Source: Lachnospiraceae bacterium UBA938
Lineage (GTDB): Bacteria > Bacillota > Clostridia > Lachnospirales > Lachnospiraceae
Reading direction: 5' to 3'
NCBI GenBank assembly: GCA_002293475.1
Contig: DBDG01000015.1
Coordinates: 23,392-74,579, forward strand
DNA: 51,188 nucleotides
Shown: positions 28,590 through 37,462 of the stretch, piece by piece
How the letters are laid out: every line of letters begins with the position of its first letter
How positions within the stretch are numbered: position 1 is the stretch's first letter
Position numbers and translations under genes: made by a program
The notes under the pieces: model-generated
What the model was told of the DNA's origin: nothing
Seen by the model: only the letters and a program-made list of their open reading frames with translations
Databases searched by the model: none

Positions 28590-28604
28590 GAGAAGGAGAT
28601 TTAA

Positions 28605-28835
28605 TTGAAGGTAGAAAAAATAATTGCCCAAGTTATTGATGTCCCGGAAGCGGATATAAAAAGAGATTCGTCACCGGCTAACTTCGGAGGATGGACTAGC
28701 TTAAAGCAGCTGACTATCATAAGCATAATTGAATCGGAAGCCGGCATTAAGTTCACGCTTCCGGAGATTAAAAGGATGCGTGATGTCGAAGGAATCATTA
28801 ATGTTCTTACAGAAAGAGGAATAGTAAATGTTTAA
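28605..28835 (+). CDS. Free-standing acyl carrier protein
   Basis: Small acidic protein of 76 residues with a carrier-protein pattern. The attachment Ser32 lies in GGWTSLKQL, followed by the amphipathic helix IISIIESEAGI and KFTLPEI. Translation starts at TTG 28605 with AAGGAGAT upstream. It is encoded between the E2/methyltransferase genes and the E1 genes and overlaps the E1 alpha start by 8 bases. It is therefore the best candidate acceptor for the acyl group produced by the E1/E2 enzyme, in the manner of ACP-directed 2-oxoacid dehydrogenase-like systems. Confidence 0.85.
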   Translation: MKVEKIIAQVIDVPEADIKRDSSPANFGGWTSLKQLTIISIIESEAGIKFTLPEIKRMRDVEGIINVLTERGIVNV

Positions 28836-29724
28836 TTGCAGCAATGACGATCTCCGGCTGATGCTGCTGATCCGGAATGTTGAACTGCTATTGCTTGACG
28901 CATGTTCACAAGGCTTGATAAAAGGCACCGTACATACCTGCCTCGGTCAGGAATATATACCGGTGACAATCAGAGAATTTATTAAAGAGAGTGATTTTGT
29001 GATCAGCAATCACCGCGGGCATGGGCATTATCTTGCCATTGCGCAAGATACGGAGGGCCTTTTGGGGGAGTTCTTAGGCAAGGAAGGCGCGGTCGGTAAC
29101 GGCATCGGCGGGAGCCAGCATATTTTTACGGATAATTTCTTATCCACTGGGGTACAGGCCGAAGGAATCGGTGCCGCTGCCGGAATCGCCTGGTGCATGA
29201 AGCATGAACGAAGCACGGATATGTGTATTTCCTACATCGGCGATGGGACGTTTGGCAGAGGTGTCGTGTATGAAAGCCTTAATATGGCGGCTCTTTATCA
29301 GTTGCCGCTGGTAGTGGTGGCAGAAAACAATGGTATTGCCATGACAACAAGTCAGGAGATGAATATGGCCGGTACTATTGAAGCCCGCTGCCGGGCGTTC
29401 GGGATAACTTATATCCGGCTGACGTCCAATGCCCCCGGTGAGCTGAAGTCAATTCTGGCACCATATATGCAAAAGGTAAGAGAAGGCAGCGGCCCTCTGC
29501 TAATTGAATTTGTGACCCAGCGGGTTGCCCCGCACAGCAAGGGGGATGACACAAGAACACCGGAACAGCTGAGCGAGGTCCAGGCTAAGTACTGGTACAA
29601 CCAGATAAAGGCGGATCAAAAGGAATACATGCTGAATGTCGAGGCAGAAGTAAAGGACTACCTGGCCGAGCTGTTCGCCGGCTTGCAGGGAAGAAAAGAT
29701 GCTGAATGGAGCGATTATGTCTGA
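28828..29724 (+). CDS. 2-oxoacid dehydrogenase E1 alpha subunit
   Basis: Thiamine diphosphate enzyme subunit of 298 residues (AcoA/PdhA family). It has the cofactor motif GDGTFGRG... ending in AENN, the conserved SNHRGHGH loop and a glycine-rich GNGIGGSQHIF segment. With the beta subunit it decarboxylates a 2-oxo acid (or cleaves a ketol donor) and reductively acylates the E2 lipoyl arm. At just under 300 residues it is shorter than typical pyruvate dehydrogenase alpha subunits. The start overlaps the ACP gene by 8 bases. The true substrate cannot be read from the sequence. Confidence 0.9.
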   Translation: MFNCSNDDLRLMLLIRNVELLLLDACSQGLIKGTVHTCLGQEYIPVTIREFIKESDFVISNHRGHGHYLAIAQDTEGLLGEFLGKEGAVGNGIGGSQHIFTDNFLSTGVQAEGIGAAAGIAWCMKHERSTDMCISYIGDGTFGRGVVYESLNMAALYQLPLVVVAENNGIAMTTSQEMNMAGTIEARCRAFGITYIRLTSNAPGELKSILAPYMQKVREGSGPLLIEFVTQRVAPHSKGDDTRTPEQLSEVQAKYWYNQIKADQKEYMLNVEAEVKDYLAELFAGLQGRKDAEWSDYV

Positions 29725-30721
29725 ATCAATATTAGAGAACCTCAACCGAACAATGAAAAAACTGATGGCTACAGATGAAAAGATCATCTTAATCGGTGAA
29801 GATATCGCGGATCCTTATGGCGGAGCGTTTAAAGTGTTTAAGGGACTGTCGGTTCAGGCACCGGACCGGGTGATTTCCACGCCGATCAGTGAAGAAGGGT
29901 TTACCAATATGGCGGCCGGCATGGCTATCAGAGGATACAAGCCAATAGTGGATCTGATGTTTTCTGATTTTATGGCACTCATCTTTGATCCGCTGGTCAA
30001 TTTTGCTTCCAAATGTGTGTCGATTTCCGGTGCCAGAAAGAAGATTAATTTAATTGTCCGCTGTGCCAACGGCGGATACCGCGGATATGGACCGACCCAC
30101 AGTCAGAGCATGCAGAAGTATTTCATGGGGATACCCAACTTAAGCGTTTATGAAATGACGCCGTTCCATGACAGTTATGAAGTATTCATGCGGATGCTCC
30201 GGGAAAATATACCCTGTGTCTTTTTTGAAGAAAAGAGCTTATATTCCGGCAAAATGTATATGGAAAACATCAGGGAGCAGTTGTTTACCTATGAACTGAA
30301 GGGAAAAGAAGACAACTGGGCGGCAGTATCTTCCGGGGCGGCGGCGGATGTGGCGGTCATCTGCCATGGCGGGTTAGCGGAAATGTGCATTCAGGCGGCT
30401 AAGTATCTGTTGATTGAGCACGAAATCGAGACATGTATCTATATCCCTTCCAAACTATATCCCAGCGATATCGGGGATATTTATCAGGAATTAAGGGCGG
30501 TCTCCCGGATACTGATTGTTGAAGAAGGCACTAGGGGCGCGACATGGGGCGGGGAAATGATGGCGGATATTTACTGCCGCTACGGAAAAGAAGATCTGGA
30601 TATTCATTTACTGAGCTCGGTGCCCGCGATCATACCGGCTTCATGCCGATACGAAAACACCGTATTGATGAATGAAGAGAAAATAGTGGCAGCAGTGGCT
30701 GATATGGTAAGCGGATCATGA
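29717..30721 (+). CDS. 2-oxoacid dehydrogenase E1 beta subunit
   Basis: Transketolase-type beta subunit of 334 residues (AcoB/PdhB family). It shows GEDIADPYGGAFKVFKGL with the conserved Glu that activates thiamine, TPISEEGFTNMAAGMAIRG, the GPTHSQS loop and the C-terminal half with VEEGTRG. ATG 29717 has GGAG six bases upstream and overlaps the alpha gene stop by 8 bases; the earlier in-frame ATG 29699 has no such site. It forms the alpha2beta2 E1 with the preceding gene. Confidence 0.92.
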   Translation: MSESILENLNRTMKKLMATDEKIILIGEDIADPYGGAFKVFKGLSVQAPDRVISTPISEEGFTNMAAGMAIRGYKPIVDLMFSDFMALIFDPLVNFASKCVSISGARKKINLIVRCANGGYRGYGPTHSQSMQKYFMGIPNLSVYEMTPFHDSYEVFMRMLRENIPCVFFEEKSLYSGKMYMENIREQLFTYELKGKEDNWAAVSSGAAADVAVICHGGLAEMCIQAAKYLLIEHEIETCIYIPSKLYPSDIGDIYQELRAVSRILIVEEGTRGATWGGEMMADIYCRYGKEDLDIHLLSSVPAIIPASCRYENTVLMNEEKIVAAVADMVSGS

Positions 30722-30752
30722 AAGGCGGTCTGGGCAGAACAGGGGTGCAGGT

Positions 30753-33700
30753 ATGGAACTGGAAAAATATTTGAAATGGACCAATGAAAAAAAGTATATG
30801 GATGAATCCGTCAGGCAGATTGTTATTTTGTCCTCGTTCACGGTAGAACCGATCGAATCTTATCTCGGACTGGATCTTCTGGCGGCAGGGGCACAATATT
30901 TGATCCGGTTTGGGATATTCAATCAGATTGTGCAACAGTTAACGGACAGTGACAGCCTGGTCTATCATGAAAGGACAGAAAAGATCATTATCTGGCCGCG
31001 CCTAGAAGATATGGCGGAATATCAGATGCAGTTTGGGGCAGAATGTTTTATCGGCTGCCTGGAAGATGCCCGGATAATGGCTCGCTCCGTTTTACATGCC
31101 CTAGATAACAGTGATAAAGATTTTATCTTTGTGCTTCCGGCGCGCTGGGAAGTCAGGCCGGCCGGAATAGGGGATTATCAGTCCGTCTTTGGGACGGAAG
31201 CCCTGTATCAGAAGTTCATATCATGTTTTATCGACAGTTTCAGCGGAAAAAAACGGCTCCTGTTGTGTAGCGCCGAAGAAGCAATCCGGACGATAGCGGC
31301 GGAAAAGGCCTTGGATACCGCTATGTATGCCATGGCTAAAATCCCCTACTCAGACCTGATGTTTGCTCACATGTCCAAGATATTGGTAAGGTGCATGGCG
31401 CTAGGGATCCCGCAAAGACCGGTCTTGCTGGCCGATGCCGCTTTATTCCTTTTGGAAGAGTATGACTGTGACGGGAGCATAATCCAAGCGGTCAGCACCG
31501 GGACACTGGGACGCAGCGACGCCATGCGCCGCCTGCAGGTTCATATCAATACAATCGGGCGCTGGGGCGGCAACCTGCTTTTATATACCGGGCTTAGCCG
31601 GGATAGCATAAAAGACCTCTGTTCGCAGCCGGAAGTGTCATTATCGCCGGACAGTTTCGGGGATATATTATATGAATGTCATACCTGGCCGGATGTTATG
31701 CAAAAAGCCACAAACAGTAAGCCGGAAAAAGCAAACCAGTTTATTTTGCTGACTCCGGTCAAGGCACCGGATATCCAGGCGGATGCTTGGCCGCAGCTTA
31801 AGCTAAGCCGCTTGCCGGAAGAATCCGCGGCTTGGAGCGGGGCTATATCGGAAACACAGTGCGGTGATTTTATTCCGTTTTCAGATCAGCCGGATCTTCA
31901 ATGGGAAACCCCGTCAAAGGAAACGGTGGTGAAAGCAGAAGAAATCAGGCCCGATTTTCAATTAAGCGTAGACGTCCGTAAGGTCAGCCGGTCACAGCTG
32001 GAAAGCATAAATCATCTATTGGAGACGGTCGGCGATTTCCGGTTTACGGATGTCGGCTGGAACGAAAATAGGTTAGCGCAGGAATATCAAAATGATGATA
32101 TCCATATTTTAGGCATATCGGTCAAGGACAGATTCGGTGATTATGGCGTGGCCGGGGGGATTATTGCGAGAAAAGACCGGAATGTCCTTGAAATAGTCGA
32201 ATTGATGTTGAACTGCCGGATACTGGGACGGAAGGTTGAATACAGCGTAATAAGGCAATTAGCTGATTATGCCGGGCAAATCCAATGTGACAGGGTTAAG
32301 TTTGTCTTTATTCCCAATGACAGAAACAGTATTGCCGGTGATTTTCTGACGCAGGCCTTTGCTGTCAGCCGGCCTGCTTTAGAACAGGAAGGGCTACAGC
32401 TGACTATCGATGAAATGCGCGAATCGGTGCAGGATAGAGCGGAACCGGCGAAGCAGGGGGCGGTAACTGATGATGAGAAAGGGGGCGGGACTAGTAGGAA
32501 TAGGGAATTAATCTCAGATTCGGCAGTAGCAGTTTTAAGGAAGAACTGGCATGAAAAGCCGGATCATGTCAAGCGCGAACTGTTAAGCAGCGTGGCAGGA
32601 GCAAGGTCATTGGATGATATCCAGCAGGAAATAGACCGTATCCGCCATAAAAACCAAAACTTTATATTTGAATATCAGGCAGCCCGCACGGAAACAGAAA
32701 AAAAGATGGTAGTTTTATGGGAAGAAATCCTCCATCTGGAGAGAGTCGGTGTTCTGGATAATTTCTTTGCCCTCGGCGGCACATCGATTCTGGCAACGCA
32801 GCTAATAATTCGGTTTCAGCAGGTATTTGGCATCCAGATGCCGGTCCGCTTGTTTTTTGACAAATCAAATATCGAGCAGATGGCATTGTATATCGATGCG
32901 CTTCAGGACGAGAACATCGATGCGGAAGAATTGAACCTGAATGATATTGAAAATTACCGGCTGAATCTGAAGAATTTCTTGAAGCGGGAGATTGTCTTGG
33001 ATGAGACAATCCATAATAAAGAGCGGCATCCCTATCTGAAGCCGTCAGAATGTAAAAATGTCCTTTTGACAGGCGGCACCGGATTTGTCGGTCCGTTCAT
33101 TTTGTCCGAGCTGATGAAAAGAAGCAGCTATCAGGTATATTGTCTGGTTCGTGCGGATGACACTGCAACAGGTCTTATTAGAATAAAAGATAATATGGAA
33201 AGATATTTTCTCTGGGATTCTTCCTATAAGAAAAGAATCACGATAATCTGCGGTGACCTTGAGAAGCCGCTTATGGGCTTAGAAAGCGGCCATTTTAAGC
33301 AGCTGGCACAAGAAATCGATATGATTTATCACAATGGGGCAAATACTAATTTCCTGCAGCCATATCATCTTTTAAAACCGATCAATGTAAATGGAACGGC
33401 AGAAGTCCTGCGTCTAGCCGTAACAGAGAAAGTAAAACAGGTACATTTTATTTCCACCCACTATGTTTTTTCAGTTATCTCTAATGAGCCGGGCTCCCGG
33501 AAATACGAGGATGAAATGCCTGACTATAATGAAATAGTGGTCGTCGGATACCAGCAGACCAAACTGGTCTGTGAGCAGCTTATAACAATTGCACGGGAAA
33601 GGGGGATACCGGTCGCTGTCTACCGATTAGGACGGGTGTCAGGGGCTTCGGATACCGGTGCCTGCCAGACCGGCGACTTCGTATGGCAGATGACAAGATG

Positions 33701-34157
33701 CTGTGTAGAATCTGGCCTAGTATTTAAAGAAGAAGCTAATTTGGAACTGATTCCGGTTGATTATATCGGTAAGGCAGTAGTCACGATTTCGCTGGACGAA
33801 AGAAGCGACGGAAGAAACTTCCACATTGTGAACCGTCGCCGTGTCCCAATGGAGTTTGTTAAAAAATGGATGATAGAAAAAGGCTTTACGGTCGAAGAAT
33901 ACCCCTATTTAGAATGGAAAGAGGTCTTGACGGAGAGGGTTGCTCAGAATGACCGGCTGAAAGCAGTGGAATCCATGCTTCCTTTTATAACTGAAGATAA
34001 TACGGTATTGGGTCAGGAACTGGAACTTGATACCGCTAATACAGATGCAATCCTGGCTGGCACTGACGTGAGCAGGAAAGAAATCGACCAGGAGCTGTTT
34101 AATAAGTATCTAGAATATTTTATCAAGATTGGTTTCTTTCGATTGGAGCAAAGTTAA
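30753..34157 (+). CDS. Degenerate FkbH / GNAT-like / carrier / thioester reductase fusion
   Basis: Protein of 1134 residues. Residues 20-200 resemble the FkbH N-terminal domain (VILSSFTVEPI..., IIIWPRLEDM). Residues 205-360 align with the FkbH HAD domain, but its catalytic DLDNT is LADAA (226-230), and the later SKN and DDNP motifs are also gone, so this part is dead. Residues 405-545 match the FkbH C-terminal GNAT-like region, well conserved around VKDRFGDYGVAGG and LNCRILGRKVE. A carrier domain follows (ALGGTS, Ser678), then a thioester reductase (768-1130) with TGGTGFVG, NGANTNFLQP and the YxxxK pair Tyr933/Lys937 (GYQQTK). The reductase should release the chain from the carrier as an aldehyde, or an alcohol after a second reduction. 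It lies 31 bases after E1 beta. Confidence 0.88.
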   Translation: MELEKYLKWTNEKKYMDESVRQIVILSSFTVEPIESYLGLDLLAAGAQYLIRFGIFNQIVQQLTDSDSLVYHERTEKIIIWPRLEDMAEYQMQFGAECFIGCLEDARIMARSVLHALDNSDKDFIFVLPARWEVRPAGIGDYQSVFGTEALYQKFISCFIDSFSGKKRLLLCSAEEAIRTIAAEKALDTAMYAMAKIPYSDLMFAHMSKILVRCMALGIPQRPVLLADAALFLLEEYDCDGSIIQAVSTGTLGRSDAMRRLQVHINTIGRWGGNLLLYTGLSRDSIKDLCSQPEVSLSPDSFGDILYECHTWPDVMQKATNSKPEKANQFILLTPVKAPDIQADAWPQLKLSRLPEESAAWSGAISETQCGDFIPFSDQPDLQWETPSKETVVKAEEIRPDFQLSVDVRKVSRSQLESINHLLETVGDFRFTDVGWNENRLAQEYQNDDIHILGISVKDRFGDYGVAGGIIARKDRNVLEIVELMLNCRILGRKVEYSVIRQLADYAGQIQCDRVKFVFIPNDRNSIAGDFLTQAFAVSRPALEQEGLQLTIDEMRESVQDRAEPAKQGAVTDDEKGGGTSRNRELISDSAVAVLRKNWHEKPDHVKRELLSSVAGARSLDDIQQEIDRIRHKNQNFIFEYQAARTETEKKMVVLWEEILHLERVGVLDNFFALGGTSILATQLIIRFQQVFGIQMPVRLFFDKSNIEQMALYIDALQDENIDAEELNLNDIENYRLNLKNFLKREIVLDETIHNKERHPYLKPSECKNVLLTGGTGFVGPFILSELMKRSSYQVYCLVRADDTATGLIRIKDNMERYFLWDSSYKKRITIICGDLEKPLMGLESGHFKQLAQEIDMIYHNGANTNFLQPYHLLKPINVNGTAEVLRLAVTEKVKQVHFISTHYVFSVISNEPGSRKYEDEMPDYNEIVVVGYQQTKLVCEQLITIARERGIPVAVYRLGRVSGASDTGACQTGDFVWQMTRCCVESGLVFKEEANLELIPVDYIGKAVVTISLDERSDGRNFHIVNRRRVPMEFVKKWMIEKGFTVEEYPYLEWKEVLTERVAQNDRLKAVESMLPFITEDNTVLGQELELDTANTDAILAGTDVSRKEIDQELFNKYLEYFIKIGFFRLEQS

Positions 34158-34214
34158 ATAAACTTCGCGATAATATTCTATATATAATAAAAATCAAGAC
34201 AGGAGAAAAATGAC

Positions 34215-35138
34215 ATGTACATGATTGAGACAAAGGATTTAGTTAAGAAATTCGATAATACGGTGGCAGTTGACGGGGTGAGCCTGAAGATCCAGGAAGG
34301 AGATATCTTCGGTCTGCTGGGACCCAACGGTGCCGGAAAAAGCACAACCATTAATATGATTTGCGACCTGCTTACCCCGACTTCGGGAGAAATTCTGATA
34401 CAGGGCAATAAGATCGGGACAATGAAAAATACGATCGGTTATATCCCGCAGAGCCTAGCGGTTTATAATGAATTTACCGCGTATGAGAACCTAAGGTTTT
34501 TTGGCCAGATTTATAATGTCCGCGGAAAAGAGCTGAATAAGAATATCAATGATGCGCTTGAATTTACCGGCTTAACCGAGGTAAGGAATAAGAAGGCCAA
34601 AACTTTTTCCGGCGGGATGCTGCGAAGGTTAAATATCGCCTGTGCCCTGGTCCACCGGCCCCAGATAGTGATAATGGATGAGCCGACGGTCGGAATTGAT
34701 CCCCAGTCCCGCAACCATATCATGAATGCTATCCGCAAGATGAACGAAGAAAACGTGACCGTTGTATATACTTCGCATTATATGGAGGAGATTGAGATAC
34801 TCTGCAATAATATCTCGATTATAGACGGCGGCAAAGTCATTGCAAACGGGACTAAGGAGGAATTGCGGAACCTGATCACCGATAAAGATACTTTAAGCAT
34901 CAGCGTGGATAATCTGTATCATATTGATGTGGAAGAGCTGAAGAAAATCAAGGGGGTGGCCGACGTTCGGGTTGAGGACATGAATCTTGAGATCACTTCC
35001 CAAAAGAACTCATATAACTTAAACGAGCTGCTCAGATATATCTTGGATAAAGGAGTCAGGGCTTCCAACATCGGTTATAAAGAAGTTACTCTGGAAACGG
35101 TGTTTTTATCGTTAACCGGAAAAAAACTGCGCGATTGA
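34215..35138 (+). CDS. ABC transporter ATP-binding protein
   Basis: Second export ATPase, 307 residues. Walker A GPNGAGKST, signature FSGGMLRR, Walker B IVIMDEPTVGID and the switch His in TSHYMEE are all intact, followed by a C-terminal extension of about 90 residues. It is co-transcribed with two ABC-2 permeases just downstream. AGGAG at 34201-34205 precedes the ATG by 9 bases. The 57-base gap in front contains TATAAT (34183-34188), but no matching -35 box was seen. Confidence 0.93.
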   Translation: MYMIETKDLVKKFDNTVAVDGVSLKIQEGDIFGLLGPNGAGKSTTINMICDLLTPTSGEILIQGNKIGTMKNTIGYIPQSLAVYNEFTAYENLRFFGQIYNVRGKELNKNINDALEFTGLTEVRNKKAKTFSGGMLRRLNIACALVHRPQIVIMDEPTVGIDPQSRNHIMNAIRKMNEENVTVVYTSHYMEEIEILCNNISIIDGGKVIANGTKEELRNLITDKDTLSISVDNLYHIDVEELKKIKGVADVRVEDMNLEITSQKNSYNLNELLRYILDKGVRASNIGYKEVTLETVFLSLTGKKLRD

Positions 35139-35166
35139 CGATAAGAACAAGGAGGAGGATACAGAA

Positions 35167-36300
35167 TTGAAAGATATTATCAATAAAGTATTTATAAATC
35201 AAATCAGGAAACCCGGATGGCTTTTGTTTAACATGCTGTTTCCCATATTTCTTGTAGTACTGATCGGTTTTATTTTGGAAAGCGCTTTTAATAACCGGGC
35301 AAGCTTCCCCAATGTAGATGCGGTAGTATTGGATGAAGGAACCGGCGTTGTTTCCGACACCATGGATGCTGTTTCCAGCGCCACGGTAAGCGTGTCACAA
35401 GATTACGGCATCAACCTAGTTAGGATATTTGATGAAGAAGAGGGTAAAGACGCGGCCAGGCTGGACGGGAAGGTCTTTATTCATGCGGACGGTGAGCAGA
35501 TCAAAGTATATTACAATGAATCCGACAGCATCAATGGATCACGGGTGTCCGAGGTATTCTCGGGAGTAGCTAACAGTGTCCAGGTGGTGGAACAGATTTA
35601 TGATATAAACGATGATATGGCCGAGTCGATCTTAAGTGAAAATAATGCCTATTATGAATTGCCGCTGGAGCTTTACCGCGATGACAGCTATATGACCTCG
35701 TTTGACTACTATGGCGTTGCGGAAATCACCTTAATGATTATGTATCTGGCGATGATACCCTTGAGCGATATGTTCCGGGATCGTCAGACTGGAATCAGAA
35801 ACCGGATGAAAATGGCCGGAATCAGTGATATCAAGTATTATACGGCGTCTTTGCTTGCCTATCTCATGGTTAGCGTCATAGCCTATATTCCTAGTTTCAT
35901 TGTTACAATAGTAGCTTTTGACGTAAACTGGGGAGGAAGCAAACTTGGCGCGTACATATATTTGATGTTATTTGCCGCCTTTAACCTTCTGCTGGGGATG
36001 TTTTTGTCGGTATTTTTGAAGACCAGAGGAAAGGTCGATTTAATTATTGCCGTCATTATCCTGCCGGTTCTGTCTTTCTTAGGAGGATCATATGCGCCGA
36101 TGGGATATACGGTTGAAACGGTGATGGACAGAATAACCTTGATCAGTCCGCTAAGATGGGTTAATCTAGGGTTTTTTGCCAGCATATACAATCAAGAGAG
36201 CCTGCCGTTAATATTAAGTATCATAATCCTGATTTTATTATCGGTACTGCTGTTTTATCTGACGGTACGTAAGGCCGGAAAGGAGGAAATTATCGGATGA
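35167..36300 (+). CDS. ABC-2 type permease with large extracellular domain
   Basis: Membrane protein of 377 residues. One helix lies near residues 17-38, then about 150 soluble residues outside the membrane, then five to six helices from residue 185 to the end. This is the layout of ABC-2 permeases of the ABC2_membrane_3 group. Start at TTG 35167, with AAGGAGGAGG upstream. It overlaps the next permease gene by an ATGA, and the pair probably forms a heterodimeric exporter with the preceding ATPase. Confidence 0.9.
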   Translation: MKDIINKVFINQIRKPGWLLFNMLFPIFLVVLIGFILESAFNNRASFPNVDAVVLDEGTGVVSDTMDAVSSATVSVSQDYGINLVRIFDEEEGKDAARLDGKVFIHADGEQIKVYYNESDSINGSRVSEVFSGVANSVQVVEQIYDINDDMAESILSENNAYYELPLELYRDDSYMTSFDYYGVAEITLMIMYLAMIPLSDMFRDRQTGIRNRMKMAGISDIKYYTASLLAYLMVSVIAYIPSFIVTIVAFDVNWGGSKLGAYIYLMLFAAFNLLLGMFLSVFLKTRGKVDLIIAVIILPVLSFLGGSYAPMGYTVETVMDRITLISPLRWVNLGFFASIYNQESLPLILSIIILILLSVLLFYLTVRKAGKEEIIG

Positions 36301-37451
36301 ATAACTTGTGGATATTGATCAAGAACAATTTAAGGATTACCATTACCAAAAAACCGCTATCTTTTATATTGTTACTGCTGATACCGGTCATTGTCATTGT
36401 GATGTGTGTTGAACTTGTCACTTATAGCCAGACTTTTATCAATGTCGGCTTGGTAGATACTGACCATACATTCTCCTCCGAAATCGTCATCGATATGATG
36501 AAAAATGTTGACGGTATTGAGACGTTCGACTTGAATAAGGAAGAAGTCATCCCTAATTTCAGGAATAATACCATCAATGTTGCGGTTGAAATAACGGAAG
36601 GATTTGAGGACAGCCTGATCCGGGGGGAGATTGAAGATATACTTGTCTATGCCAATGACGGTTCTAATGACAGGCTGCTGGTTTCCAGTATTTTAAAAAA
36701 CCATCTGCTGAATTTCCGTAACCTGGGGCGGATATCAAACGGCAGTCAAGAGATATACCAAAGTTCTGTCACTACTTATATGGAAAACACATCGGTAGTG
36801 TCGAAAGCGTCTTTAAATGATCTGTATACGGATTATAATAATTCTACCCTAGCTATCGGATTTTTGATTATGATGCTTTTTTTCAAAGCCTCATCGGTGG
36901 CCAATACGATCAATATTGACCGGGAAAGTAACGTATATACACGTATTTTTGTCTCTAATGTCAAGACATGGCAGTATTATGGAGCCAATGTCATCTGTAA
37001 TCTTTTTATTGCCTTGATCCAGATATGCATCGGGGTCTTGGTAATGCAATATGTAGTAGACGTTTCTATGGGCATGGAACCGCTGACCTTATTTATTATC
37101 TTATCGGTTATCTCAGCAATTGCGGTTTCTTTCGGCACGTTCTGCGTGGCTGTAACCAAGGACACCGATACCGCGTCATTGCTGTCGAATATGTTTAATC
37201 TGATCTTCGTCCTGTTGGGCGGGAGTTTTATTCAGGTTGAGTATTTCCCCGATATCGTCAATTTTGTATCTTACTTATCCCCGGCAAGATGGGCGGTTTC
37301 CTGCATGATGGCATTGCAGGCAGGTGCCACGCTAATAGAGATTCTGCCGCGTATGCTGGTAATGTTTTTGATGGCAGCAGGATTTTTACTGGTAGCCTTC
37401 CGGATTACTTATAAACGTGATAAGAATTTTAACGCCGTCAGGGGCGGGTAA
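36297..37451 (+). CDS. ABC-2 type permease with large extracellular domain
   Basis: Membrane protein of 384 residues with the same layout as the preceding permease: first helix about 20-40, an external domain of about 150 residues, then a cluster of helices from about 190. The two probably arose by duplication. It overlaps the upstream gene by four bases (ATGA) and completes the three-gene exporter. The direction of transport is inferred from the family. Confidence 0.9.
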   Translation: MNNLWILIKNNLRITITKKPLSFILLLLIPVIVIVMCVELVTYSQTFINVGLVDTDHTFSSEIVIDMMKNVDGIETFDLNKEEVIPNFRNNTINVAVEITEGFEDSLIRGEIEDILVYANDGSNDRLLVSSILKNHLLNFRNLGRISNGSQEIYQSSVTTYMENTSVVSKASLNDLYTDYNNSTLAIGFLIMMLFFKASSVANTINIDRESNVYTRIFVSNVKTWQYYGANVICNLFIALIQICIGVLVMQYVVDVSMGMEPLTLFIILSVISAIAVSFGTFCVAVTKDTDTASLLSNMFNLIFVLLGGSFIQVEYFPDIVNFVSYLSPARWAVSCMMALQAGATLIEILPRMLVMFLMAAGFLLVAFRITYKRDKNFNAVRGG

Positions 37452-37462
37452 GGCAGGCTGGT

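Noticed and set aside
34160..34188. Possible promoter with TATAAT at 34183-34188 before the second ABC exporter
   Set aside because: No -35 box at a proper distance, and the gap is only 57 bases in an otherwise continuous operon; noted in the gene entry only.
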